Source of the DNA: Melioribacteraceae bacterium
GTDB taxonomy: Bacteria > Bacteroidota > Ignavibacteria > Ignavibacteriales > Melioribacteraceae
DNA: 17,098 nt
Direction of reading: 5' to 3'
Assembly (NCBI GenBank): GCA_023230485.1
Contig: JALNXG010000077.1
Span: 1-17,098 of the forward strand
Part shown: in pieces, positions 1 to 6,181 of the stretch
How the letters are laid out: the number at the start of each line of letters is the position of its first letter
Numbering within the stretch: the first letter of the stretch is position 1
Notes under the pieces: generated by a model
Told to the model about the DNA's origin: nothing
Database searches by the model: none
What the model saw: the letters and a program-made list of their open reading frames with translations, nothing else
Position numbers and translations under genes: made by a program

Positions 1-150
1 GAATCAAAAGAAAATATTGAAAAGTTTTTAAATGGTAATAATTCAGCAGGAACAAGAATTCGTAAAGCAAGTATGGAGATTCAAAAAGCAAATAAAGAGT
101 TCAGAGATGAAGTAACAAGAATTAGAAATAAACGTAAAGAAGAAAAGTAA
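1..150 (+). CDS. Hc1-like basic histone-type protein, C-terminal fragment
   Basis: Open reading frame entering from the left edge (frame 1), giving 49 residues before the TAA; the start lies outside the window. The fragment is highly basic and carries GNNSAGTRIRK followed by a KxxKEFRDEV helix. This resembles the histone H1-like Hc1 family (chlamydial Hc1 and short bacterial or phage relatives), which has a G-N-x-x-A-G-x-R-x-R-K core followed by a basic helix. Members bind DNA non-specifically. It precedes the resolvase gene by 17 bases, consistent with an operon of DNA-associated proteins. The family call is from remembered motif similarity on a partial protein, so it is moderate at best; another small basic coiled-coil protein is possible. 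Confidence 0.5.
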   Translation, partial: ESKENIEKFLNGNNSAGTRIRKASMEIQKANKEFRDEVTRIRNKRKEEK

Positions 151-167
151 TATAAAGGATAAATCCC

Positions 168-650
168 ATGAAATTATTATTAGGCTTAGATACAGCTTCA
201 CATACAGGTTATTGTTTATATGATTTAACAAATAAAAAAATAAAAGAAAGCGGAGTTGTTAATCTTACAAAAGTACGTGGTGAAAGTAATGGGATTTTAT
301 TCTTAAAATTCTCATCATGGTTAGAATCAATATTTCAGAACAATACTATTGAATTAGTTGTATATGAGCAAGCTCATCATCGTGGAGGAGGAGCTACTGA
401 GATATGTGTTAATCTTACAGGAATAGTTCAAAGATTATGTGCTCAGTATAACATTGAATATACTAATGTAAGAACAATATCATTGAAGAAATTTGCTACA
501 GGATATGGAAGAGCTTCAAAAGAAGATATGATTGAAATAGCAAATAAAAGAATTGGAAGAAAAGTAATAGATGATAATGAAGCAGATGCAATTCATATTG
601 CAATATGGGGAGCGGTAACAATATTAAATGTTAAAGAAGAAGGAAAATAA
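168..650 (+). CDS. RuvC-like Holliday junction resolvase (RNase H fold)
   Basis: A 160-aa protein with the layout of phage RuvC-type crossover-junction endonucleases. The first strand gives GLDTA with acidic D8; a second strand gives VVYEQ with E67; the C-terminal helix gives DDNEADAIHIA with D136, E138 and D140 as candidate metal ligands. Family members use two metal ions in an RNase H fold to cut branched DNA, here probably replication or recombination intermediates before packaging. The length matches bacterial RuvC (about 160-170 aa). AAAGGA at 154-159 is well placed before ATG 168. It begins a series of recombination genes (SbcC- and SbcD-like) on the same strand. An RNase H-fold relative with another nucleic-acid substrate cannot be excluded. 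Confidence 0.8.
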   Translation: MKLLLGLDTASHTGYCLYDLTNKKIKESGVVNLTKVRGESNGILFLKFSSWLESIFQNNTIELVVYEQAHHRGGGATEICVNLTGIVQRLCAQYNIEYTNVRTISLKKFATGYGRASKEDMIEIANKRIGRKVIDDNEADAIHIAIWGAVTILNVKEEGK

Positions 651-652
651 TC

Positions 653-913
653 ATGAAAATAAATCAAATTGCAGATGGTCTGAATATTGTTTTTCATATA
701 ACTGAAGTTAATAATGTTTTATTTTTAATGAAACTTAGTAAAGTAATTTCCCATGTAGGAAAAACTATTCGTAGAAAAATAAAAAGTTATGAAAAGAAAG
801 AAAACTCATTTGATCATTCCTTTAAATTTCATAGTATGGAAGTTACTAATTCAGAAGCATATATTGGTTATAACTATATACGGAAACAAAAAAATGTCAA
901 TCCTATCAAGTGA
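653..913 (+). CDS. hypothetical small basic protein
   Basis: An 86-aa lysine-rich protein I do not recognise. The start is two bases after the resolvase stop, with GAAGGA about eight bases upstream, so translation coupled to the resolvase is likely. The first half alternates hydrophobic residues in a way that suggests beta strands (IVFHI, VLFLM), followed by a basic stretch (GKTIRRKIKSYEKKE). No signal peptide, membrane segment or metal motif is visible. Its last 20 bases overlap the start of the DUF3820 gene in another frame. That the frame is real is supported by position, binding site and lack of a competing gene; the function is unknown. Confidence 0.6.
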   Translation: MKINQIADGLNIVFHITEVNNVLFLMKLSKVISHVGKTIRRKIKSYEKKENSFDHSFKFHSMEVTNSEAYIGYNYIRKQKNVNPIK

Positions 914-1085
914 AGTAATAATGCCTTTTGGTAAATATAAAGATGAAATGTTAATGAATATTCCAAGAGGTTATTTAGAAGGATACCTTTTAGAGCAAGA
1001 CTGGTTTGAAGAGAAATTTCCAAAATTATATAAAAGTGTAGTAGAACAATTAGAACGAAGGGATAGTTCCCATGATGATTATTAA
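894..1085 (+). CDS. DUF3820-family protein
   Basis: A 63-aa protein starting at ATG 894. The frame is open further upstream, to an ATG at 789, but the extra 35 residues would overlap the preceding gene fully and lie outside the family homology. The body shows the DUF3820 pattern: MPFGKYKDE at residues 10-18, then a PRGYLEGYLLEQDWF stretch at 24-38. In bacteria this short domain is often found alone or attached to DNA polymerase III epsilon-type exonucleases and is common in phages. Its biochemical role is not firmly known to me. The gene overlaps the previous one by 20 bases and ends ten bases before the ATPase gene, so it sits inside the recombination operon. Confidence 0.75.
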   Translation: MSILSSEVIMPFGKYKDEMLMNIPRGYLEGYLLEQDWFEEKFPKLYKSVVEQLERRDSSHDDY

Positions 1086-1094
1086 AGGATTATT

Positions 1095-2006
1095 ATGTTA
1101 AAGGAATTAAGAATAAAAAATATTCAATGTTATGATAAAATGAAGGTTGAATTTTCCCCCGGTTTAAATGTTATTATTGGAGATAGTGGGAAAGGAAAAA
1201 CTACTTTATTCCGTGCTATTACATGGCCATTTAATAATCTTCCAGAAGGAGTAGAATTTAAAGAACAGTTTATTAGGCATGGAGAAAAAGAAGCTTCATC
1301 AGAACTTATATTTGATGACTGTTCTATTAAAAGAATAAAATCAAATAAGGTTAATAGTTATTTTATTAATGATCAAGAATTAAAAGCTCCAGGAAGAAAG
1401 GTTCCAGAGGAGGTAATTAATAAACTTAGATTACATGATATTAATTTTCAAGCTTTTACAGAGCCTAATTTTTTATTCGCCCAAAAGGATACAGAGGTCA
1501 GTAGATATTTAAATAAGATAGCTGATCTTGAAAATATTGATTCTTCTGTATCCTCTATTAAAAAAGAAAAAAGAGAAATTGACATACAAATTAAAGAAAT
1601 AAAAAAAGAGTTATTAGATAAAAAAGAAAAACTAAAAACGTATGAATGGTTAACAGATGCTGAACCATTAATAACTCACGCAGAACATCTTGAAGATAAT
1701 ATAAAAAGAAAACAAGCAAGAATATCATCAGTAAAAGATAAACTTGAAAGAATAGCAGAACTTAAAAAACAATTATCTGTTTCAATTATTCCTTCTGGAG
1801 TAAAAGAACAGATTGAAGAAATAGAAAAACGAAATAATTCCTTTAATAAAAAGGAAACTATTAATAAAAAAATAGTGAATATTCTTGATCAATTAAAAAG
1901 TAAATATTCTATATTTAGAAAATTAGATAATGAAGTAATGCATATGAAAAAGAAATTTAAAAAATTAATGCCAAAGATTTGTCCGCTCTGTAATAAGGAG
2001 GTATAA
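1095..2006 (+). CDS. SbcC/Rad50-like ATPase, N-terminal half ending at the zinc hook
   Basis: A 303-aa protein with the N-terminal lobe of an SMC/Rad50-type ABC ATPase. Walker A GDSGKGKT lies at residues 29-36; a Q-loop-like stretch (NFQAF) is near 117-121, followed by a typical RYLNKIADLENID segment. Residues about 152-295 are a charged coiled coil with short breaks. The protein stops just after CPLC (296-299), the zinc-hook motif at the apex of Rad50/SbcC. It therefore has the ascending arm and hook but no descending arm, signature motif or Walker B. These occur instead in the gene at 4192-4830. The next gene's AGGAGG lies inside its last codons, so the stop looks designed and not a recent frameshift. 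In the family the ATPase works with an SbcD/Mre11 nuclease, here at 2256-3194. Confidence 0.85.
   Translation: MLKELRIKNIQCYDKMKVEFSPGLNVIIGDSGKGKTTLFRAITWPFNNLPEGVEFKEQFIRHGEKEASSELIFDDCSIKRIKSNKVNSYFINDQELKAPGRKVPEEVINKLRLHDINFQAFTEPNFLFAQKDTEVSRYLNKIADLENIDSSVSSIKKEKREIDIQIKEIKKELLDKKEKLKTYEWLTDAEPLITHAEHLEDNIKRKQARISSVKDKLERIAELKKQLSVSIIPSGVKEQIEEIEKRNNSFNKKETINKKIVNILDQLKSKYSIFRKLDNEVMHMKKKFKKLMPKICPLCNKEV
1995..2002 (+). promoter_or_regulatory. ribosome binding site embedded in the end of the ATPase gene
   Basis: AAGGAGGT sits within the last codons of the N-terminal ATPase half, six bases before ATG 2008. The near-perfect Shine-Dalgarno and its spacing show that the stop at 2004-2006 and the following start have evolved together. 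This argues against the short ATPase being a sequencing frameshift. Confidence 0.8.
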
Positions 2007-2007
2007 A

Positions 2008-2256
2008 ATGAACATTAATGAATTTATTGCCTCAGCTAAATTTTTAGCTGAGCATTGTAATAAAACAATACGATGTTCTGATTATGATGATCCGAACAGT
2101 TGTACTAATGTTCATGCTGAAGAACATTTATGTGAATATTGTGGAATAAGAAATAATCTGAATGGTTGTGATGGTAAAGGGAATATAAAAGATACAGACC
2201 CTTCCATGCATAAATTAAATGGTTATATAATATATGAATTTACAAAGGAAATATAA
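2008..2256 (+). CDS. cysteine-rich small protein, possible zinc binder
   Basis: An 82-aa protein I cannot place in a family. It holds six cysteines (residues 17, 23, 32, 42, 45 and 54) plus several histidines. CEYC at 42-45 resembles half of a zinc knuckle, and with H36/H40 or C32/C54 it could bind a metal; this is inference. There is no signal peptide or membrane segment, so it is probably cytoplasmic. It lies between the two partners of a Rad50/Mre11-type complex. Its stop overlaps the ATG of the nuclease gene (TAATG), so the two are probably translationally coupled. A role as accessory factor to the recombination complex is suggested only by position. Confidence 0.7.
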   Translation: MNINEFIASAKFLAEHCNKTIRCSDYDDPNSCTNVHAEEHLCEYCGIRNNLNGCDGKGNIKDTDPSMHKLNGYIIYEFTKEI

Positions 2257-3194
2257 TGGAACCTATTTTATTTGATAACCCTGATTTTATTTATGCAGCA
2301 GATATTCATATACGAAGTAATATTCCTAAATGTAGAATTGATGAATTTTTAGAAACACAGGAATATAAATTATATTTTCTATTTAAACAAAGTGAAAAAT
2401 ATAATTGTCCAATAATTATTGGAGGGGATTTAGGACATAAACCAGAATGGAAAAATTGGTTATTATCTGTATTTATTCAACTCTGTAAAAAACATGATCA
2501 ACCAATTTATGTTATTCCTGGTCAACATGATCTTCCCTTCCATAATATTCAACAATGGAAACAATCTGCTCTTGGTGTTCTTCATTTTACTAAAAAAATA
2601 ATTGTACTGATTCATAAACCAGTAATTATAAAGGATATTCAAATTATCCCTTGTTGCTATGGGCAAAAAATACCTGGTTATATTTCAACTAATTTTGGAA
2701 TTGGAATTAAAAGACATATTCTTGTTACTCATAGAATGGTAATTAATAAACCTTTATGGCCTGGACAACTAGCACAAACAGGAATTGATCTATTACATAA
2801 ATATCCTTCTTACAATGCAATACTAAGTGGAGATAATCATCAATCATTTATATTTAGAGATGATAATAGAATATTAGTTAATGCTGGTTCATTTATGAGA
2901 ACAACAACAGAACAGATAAATCATAAACCTAAAATATATTTATATTATTCAAAACAAAATACTATCAGTCCTGTTTATCTTCCTATTGAAAATAATGTTA
3001 TTAATACAGAACATATTTTAGAAAATAATGACAGAGAAAAAAGAATACAATCATATATTAATTATATTGATAACTTAAAAAATAAAAAGAAGTATTCTGT
3101 TGTACTTAGTTTTAAAAGAAATATTGAAAATTATTTAAATAAAAGCAAGCATGAAAAAGCAGTAAAAAAACTTGTAAGAAAACATACACAGTAA
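2256..3194 (+). CDS. SbcD/Mre11-like metallophosphoesterase nuclease
   Basis: A 312-aa calcineurin-type phosphoesterase. Motifs in order: ADIH (D16, H18), GGDLG (D58), PGQHD (89-92, the family's GNHD with Asn replaced by Gln), a VTHRM histidine near 160, and SGDNHQ near 193-198 (the usual GHxH with the first His replaced by Asp). A short C-terminal extension rich in Lys and Asn follows. In the family (SbcD, Mre11, T4 gp47) two metal ions catalyse exonuclease and endonuclease cleavage of DNA ends, under control of the Rad50-like ATPase. As far as I recall, phage members often carry the GQHD and GDNH variants, so activity is still plausible. The flanking split ATPase halves (1095-2006 and 4192-4830) are its expected partners. 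Confidence 0.85.
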   Translation: MEPILFDNPDFIYAADIHIRSNIPKCRIDEFLETQEYKLYFLFKQSEKYNCPIIIGGDLGHKPEWKNWLLSVFIQLCKKHDQPIYVIPGQHDLPFHNIQQWKQSALGVLHFTKKIIVLIHKPVIIKDIQIIPCCYGQKIPGYISTNFGIGIKRHILVTHRMVINKPLWPGQLAQTGIDLLHKYPSYNAILSGDNHQSFIFRDDNRILVNAGSFMRTTTEQINHKPKIYLYYSKQNTISPVYLPIENNVINTEHILENNDREKRIQSYINYIDNLKNKKKYSVVLSFKRNIENYLNKSKHEKAVKKLVRKHTQ

Positions 3195-3207
3195 AAGGAG
3201 ATAATTT

Positions 3208-3420
3208 ATGGCAACAGTAATTAGTGAAGTAGGAATAGAAGGATTAAGAAAAACTCATTTTGAACAATTACTTGGTTATCTTACATATGTAGAAGGAAAG
3301 TGGTATTATGGTAACAAAAAACAATTTGATACCAGACATGAAGATTTAAAACTTTGGTTAAGTGAAATTGTTGATTTACTTAATCAAGATGGAATAATTA
3401 TTCCTAAAAAAAATAAATAA
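3208..3420 (+). CDS. hypothetical 70-aa protein
   Basis: A 70-aa protein I do not recognise, with AAAAGGAG about eight bases before ATG 3208. It looks like a small globular mixed alpha/beta domain: an N-terminal helix with GLRKTHFEQLLGYL, a hairpin-like VEGKWYYGNKKQF, then a helix HEDLKLWLSEIVDLL and a basic tail. There are no cysteines, membrane segments or catalytic motifs. It follows the nuclease by 13 bases and presumably shares its transcript. Function unknown. Confidence 0.65.
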   Translation: MATVISEVGIEGLRKTHFEQLLGYLTYVEGKWYYGNKKQFDTRHEDLKLWLSEIVDLLNQDGIIIPKKNK

Positions 3421-3449
3421 AGAAAAGATATTATGGGATTTTTAAAAAT

Positions 3450-3857
3450 ATGATAAATAATAAAATGGTAATTGGTATTATTGGTTCAAGAGAAAGAAGT
3501 AATATTGAAGAGTATAAAAGAGTTCATAAAATATTTCTTAGATTTTTAAAGAAATATCCTGAGATGATTGTATGTTCTGGCTTGTGTGAAACAGGTGCAG
3601 ATCAATTTGCTCATATGTTATCGCATCATCATTCTGTAAATATGTTATGGTTCCCTGCGAAATGGGATAAATATTCAAAGGCAGCAGGTTTTGTTCGTAA
3701 TACTTATATTGCTGAATGTTCTGATTACTTAATTGCACTACCAAAATATGATAGAATTGGTGGAACTGATGATACAATAAGAAAGTTTATTAAATTAAAG
3801 GGTAAAAAGCACTTAATTTTAGTAAGAGAACACATTTTTTATGATAAAAATACTTAA
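3450..3857 (+). CDS. DUF2493 (SLOG superfamily) nucleotide-binding-type protein
   Basis: A 135-aa protein with the landmarks of DUF2493, a YspA/DprA-like Rossmann fold in the SLOG superfamily. GIIGSRE (9-15) forms the first strand and loop; SGLCETGADQFA (43-54) corresponds to the family's GxxxGAD motif; FPAKWDKYSKAAGFVRN (68-84) matches the family FPADW-GKAAG-RN segment; GGTDDTI (104-110) matches the GGT motif. SLOG proteins are thought to bind or process nucleotide-derived ligands; some bacterial immune effectors use SLOG domains as sensors. The substrate here is unknown. ATG 3450 has only a distant GGGA upstream; an alternative ATG at 3465 has none, so the first is kept. It is the last gene before a 107-base gap. 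Confidence 0.8.
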   Translation: MINNKMVIGIIGSRERSNIEEYKRVHKIFLRFLKKYPEMIVCSGLCETGADQFAHMLSHHHSVNMLWFPAKWDKYSKAAGFVRNTYIAECSDYLIALPKYDRIGGTDDTIRKFIKLKGKKHLILVREHIFYDKNT

Positions 3858-3964
3858 AATTTAAGGGTAGTTTATATAAAAACAGATATTCATACCCTTT
3901 ATAAATAAAAACGCAGCTAGAGCTTAGTTTGATAGCTTAAAAACAGGATTAAAAGGGGTTTAGA
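3858..3964 (+). other. longest intergenic gap of the left cluster, with a weak hairpin
   Basis: This 107-base AT-rich gap is the only sizeable non-coding stretch in the plus-strand cluster. AAGGGTA (3863-3869) pairs with TACCCTT (3893-3899) across a 23-base loop. This is a weak stem, perhaps an attenuator. Beyond it, AGCTA (3915-3919) and TAGCT (3933-3937) form a second short inverted repeat. The stretch ends with AAAAGGGG before ATG 3965. A TATAAA at 3900-3905 could be a -10 box, but I see no matching -35. The gap may separate two transcripts, with the second starting at the coiled-coil gene. Confidence 0.3.
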
Positions 3965-4195
3965 ATGAGCATTTCTGATAGGTTATTATCAATAAAACGA
4001 AAAATAGAGAAAAAAGAGGAAAATCTTAATAAAATTACTGGTCAAATAGAATATCTTCAATCTGAATTAAAAAAGGAAACAGGTAAATCAGATTTAAAGA
4101 AGATAAAAAAACGAATAAAAAAGGAATCCTCTGAATTAGAAAAGGAAAGAAAAGAATTAAATAAACTATTATCAAAAATAGAAGATCAAATATGA
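3965..4195 (+). CDS. 76-aa coiled-coil protein coupled to the ATPase C-terminal half
   Basis: A 76-aa protein made almost wholly of charged heptad-like helix. Two helical stretches (about 5-36 and 43-76) are separated by ETGKSD, so it could be one long helix or a helical hairpin. It has no cysteines, membrane segment or catalytic motif. AAAAGGGG precedes ATG 3965. Its stop overlaps the start of the C-terminal ATPase half (ATGA at 4192-4195), which usually signals translational coupling and joint assembly. Since the split Rad50-like ATPase lacks most of its descending arm, this protein could supply it; that is inference from length and position. It could equally be an unrelated small coiled-coil protein. 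Confidence 0.75.
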   Translation: MSISDRLLSIKRKIEKKEENLNKITGQIEYLQSELKKETGKSDLKKIKKRIKKESSELEKERKELNKLLSKIEDQI

Positions 4196-4830
4196 GCATA
4201 TTATCTGAATTAAAGAATAAAATAGAAAGATCCATTGGTCATCGTAATTATCTACGACAAGAATATATTGATCTAAAAAATAAATTAAGAAAACTAGAAA
4301 AGAAAAGAAAACAAGTTGAAGAAGCTCAAATAATAATTCAACAAATTGCAAAACAAACACAAGAGGAACTTCAATATAGTTTATCTGAAATTGTTTATTT
4401 AGCAATGAGTATTGTTTTTGATAATCCATATTCATTAAACTTAACATGGGTACCAAAGGCAGGAAGAACTGAATGTGTTTTAAGATTAAAGAAGAATGGT
4501 AAATTATATAATCCTATGTTATCCGCTGGTGGAGGTATGGTTAATATTGCAGCTAATAGTTTACGATATGCAATATTAAATATATTAAGAAGAACACAAA
4601 ATATACGTGGTATATTATTTCTTGATGAACCATTTCCAGGATTAAAAGGAAGAAAAGCAAATTCAAAAGCATTAGAAATGGTACAAAAGATATCAAAGGA
4701 ATTAGGCATTCAAATAGTGATGATAAGTGATGAAAGAACAAAATTAAAAACAATATTAAAGTATGCAGATAGAGTATTTTACGTTTCACAAAAGGAAGAA
4801 GATTTAGCACAAATAAAAATATTAAAATAA
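4192..4830 (+). CDS. SbcC/Rad50-like ATPase, C-terminal half
   Basis: A 212-aa protein with the C-terminal lobe of a Rad50/SMC-type ATPase. Residues 1-60 are a charged coiled coil. There follow a YSLSEIVYLAMSIVFDNPY segment, the ABC signature in the form MLSAGGG (109-115), Walker B ILFLDEP (141-147; D145 and catalytic E146) and a MISDER segment (177-182) where the switch histidine usually lies; here it is Asp. No Walker A is present, so the protein needs the N-terminal half (1095-2006) to build an ATP site. In Rad50-like dimers, Walker A of one unit faces the signature of the other. I recall phage proteins resembling this half alone, so the split may be a phage lineage trait. It overlaps the 76-aa coiled-coil gene by four bases. 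Confidence 0.85.
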   Translation: MSILSELKNKIERSIGHRNYLRQEYIDLKNKLRKLEKKRKQVEEAQIIIQQIAKQTQEELQYSLSEIVYLAMSIVFDNPYSLNLTWVPKAGRTECVLRLKKNGKLYNPMLSAGGGMVNIAANSLRYAILNILRRTQNIRGILFLDEPFPGLKGRKANSKALEMVQKISKELGIQIVMISDERTKLKTILKYADRVFYVSQKEEDLAQIKILK

Positions 4831-4842
4831 GGAGAATTAAAA

Positions 4843-5259
4843 ATGCCGTCATCAATTAGTAATATGAGAATTAAATGTGCAGCTATAAGATATAATGGAA
4901 AGATATATGAAGGAAATAAACATTGTGAGATAGGTTTAAGAATGATTAATGAAGGAATATGTGAAACTCCATATCCATCAGGGGATGATCAAGGATTTAT
5001 TACTGAATGTGGAAAATATGTAAGGAGACAACCAGCGTTAATGATTGCTTTAACTTCTGGACAAGTAGAAGAAGGAAAACATATTCATGGTACAATGTTA
5101 TTTAGTGAAGATTTAATACCTAGTCAAAAATCGGATGAGATTAAAAAAGAAATCAAAGAGGTCTGCAAAGAAATTGGTTGTTCAGGAATATCTCCTGAAT
5201 TATGTGATAAACAACCACAATTTTGTAAAATAATAAAAAAGATATTTAAGGAGAATTAA
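4843..5259 (+). CDS. conserved-looking phage hypothetical protein
   Basis: A 138-aa protein with eight cysteines. The N-terminal part (about 8-72: IKCAAIRYNGKIYEG, HCEIG, then TECGKYVRRQPALMIAL) resembles a short domain I recall from phage hypothetical proteins with no assigned activity. A TSGQVEEG stretch and a Lys/Glu-rich helix lead to a tail with several cysteines (CKEIGC, ELCDKQPQFC) that could bind metal. The start has GGAG about nine bases upstream. It follows the C-terminal ATPase half by 12 bases and precedes a small membrane protein by one base. There is no signal peptide, so it is probably cytoplasmic. I give no function. Confidence 0.7.
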   Translation: MPSSISNMRIKCAAIRYNGKIYEGNKHCEIGLRMINEGICETPYPSGDDQGFITECGKYVRRQPALMIALTSGQVEEGKHIHGTMLFSEDLIPSQKSDEIKKEIKEVCKEIGCSGISPELCDKQPQFCKIIKKIFKEN

Positions 5260-5260
5260 A

Positions 5261-5509
5261 ATGGATTCAATTGATTATATATCCAGATTTATATTAAAAC
5301 ATAAACAAGGAATATTTCTTTTAATTATGGCAATTGTTTATTCATTATTAGGAATAGTAATATGTGATAGGTATTTAGGAGGGACTATAATAAAGACAAA
5401 AATTGTAACGATAAATAATGAAACAGTTCCTATTAGTATTGAATATGGAACAGTTCATCTTTATTCAAAGGATCAATTTGATCTTGAAGTTAAAAAAGAA
5501 TGGAAATAA
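5261..5509 (+). CDS. small single-pass membrane protein
   Basis: An 82-aa protein with one clear hydrophobic segment at about residues 17-36 (GIFLLIMAIVYSLLGIVIC), preceded by basic residues (KHKQ) that suggest a cytoplasmic N-terminus. The C-terminal 45 residues, with ITINNETVPI-like beta pattern, would be outside the membrane. AAGGAGAATTAAAATG gives a good binding site. This is the last gene of the plus-strand cluster, directly before a strong hairpin. The family is not recognised; small inner-membrane phage proteins of this shape can act in host takeover or superinfection exclusion, but nothing in the sequence proves that. Confidence 0.65.
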   Translation: MDSIDYISRFILKHKQGIFLLIMAIVYSLLGIVICDRYLGGTIIKTKIVTINNETVPISIEYGTVHLYSKDQFDLEVKKEWK

Positions 5510-5511
5510 AA

Positions 5512-5551
5512 AAATAGGGAATAGATAAAACAAATTATCTATTCCCTATTT
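5512..5551. terminator. bidirectional intrinsic terminator between convergent clusters
   Basis: AAATAGGGAATAGATAA (5512-5528) and its exact reverse complement (5535-5551) make a 17-bp stem with a 6-base loop. A run of A lies to the left and TTTAGTTT to the right, so both transcripts would end with a U-rich tract. It occupies nearly all the space between the stop of the plus-strand membrane protein (5509) and the stop of the minus-strand methyltransferase (5555). Confidence 0.85.
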
Positions 5552-5554
5552 AGT

Positions 5555-6181
5555 TTAACAATTTAAATTATTTTTTATATGAAAAATATGACATCCTTTA
5601 GTCTTTCCAATATTACATTTATTATTTACAACCATTTCATAATTCCCACCACATTCCTTTATTATTCCTCCCATATAATCTATTGATCTATAAAAATTAG
5701 GTAAAGAATTTTTAGAATGTTTATAATTCTCATTCCAAGTATCATTAATATTTTCAAATGTTGAAATAAATTCCATAGCAAAAATTCCATTATCCTTTAA
5801 CGATCTAATACAATAAAATAATTCTTTTTTAAGAAGATCAGTTGGAACATGTTGTATAACATTATGACAGATAATAAGATCGAAATAATCTTTTGGAATA
5901 CTTTCAATATCCTTTATTAAAAATAATTTTTCACAATATTTTTTTACATTAGATAAGGCAATTTCAGAAATATCTAAGGCACTAACTAATAACCCATCAT
6001 TATAAAACCCCTGTGTTACATATCCTAATCCTACTCCTATTTCTAATACCTTATTTCCTTTTTTAATAAAAGATTGTACCTTTAAAAAATCAATTGTTTC
6101 ATTATATTTACAACCTGATAATATTGATTTATTTTTAGCAGTATGATTGTTTTCCCAAAATTGTTTTATTATGGATATCAT
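5555..6181 (-). CDS. class I SAM-dependent methyltransferase
   Basis: A 208-aa Rossmann-fold methyltransferase. Motif I is VLEIGVGLG (45-53), the acidic residue after the second strand is D70 (VSALDIS), and the motif IV region is FDLIICHNVIQHV (100-112), typical of Methyltransf_11/23-type small-molecule, lipid or sugar methylases. It lacks the DPPY/NPPY signature of adenine-N6 DNA methylases and the PC motif of cytosine-5 enzymes, so DNA is not the obvious substrate. The C-terminal part carries several cysteines. Its start directly follows the TAA of the DUF1353 gene. It ends the minus-strand operon. Modification of host surface glycans or of a phage tail protein is possible; the substrate is not readable from the sequence. 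Confidence 0.8.
   Translation of the reverse strand: MISIIKQFWENNHTAKNKSILSGCKYNETIDFLKVQSFIKKGNKVLEIGVGLGYVTQGFYNDGLLVSALDISEIALSNVKKYCEKLFLIKDIESIPKDYFDLIICHNVIQHVPTDLLKKELFYCIRSLKDNGIFAMEFISTFENINDTWNENYKHSKNSLPNFYRSIDYMGGIIKECGGNYEMVVNNKCNIGKTKGCHIFHIKNNLNC

Noticed and set aside
789..893. Upstream extension of the DUF3820 gene to ATG 789.
   Set aside because: The extra residues lie outside the family homology and wholly overlap the preceding gene; ATG 894 gives the normal family start.
1995..2010. Possible frameshift or sequencing error truncating the SbcC-like ATPase.
   Set aside because: A near-perfect ribosome binding site and a new gene follow at once, the missing half occurs intact as a separate gene at 4192-4830, and the break is at the hook apex.
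3901..3964. A tRNA-like stretch (AGCTAGAGCTTAG) in the intergenic gap.
   Set aside because: No cloverleaf, T-loop or acceptor stem can be drawn; only two short inverted repeats are present.
4395..4855. Minus-strand frames of about 100 aa opposite the ATPase C-terminal half.
   Set aside because: They are low-complexity, Leu/Phe/Ile-rich shadows of AT-rich coding sequence, with no binding site or family features, opposite a gene with intact ATPase motifs.
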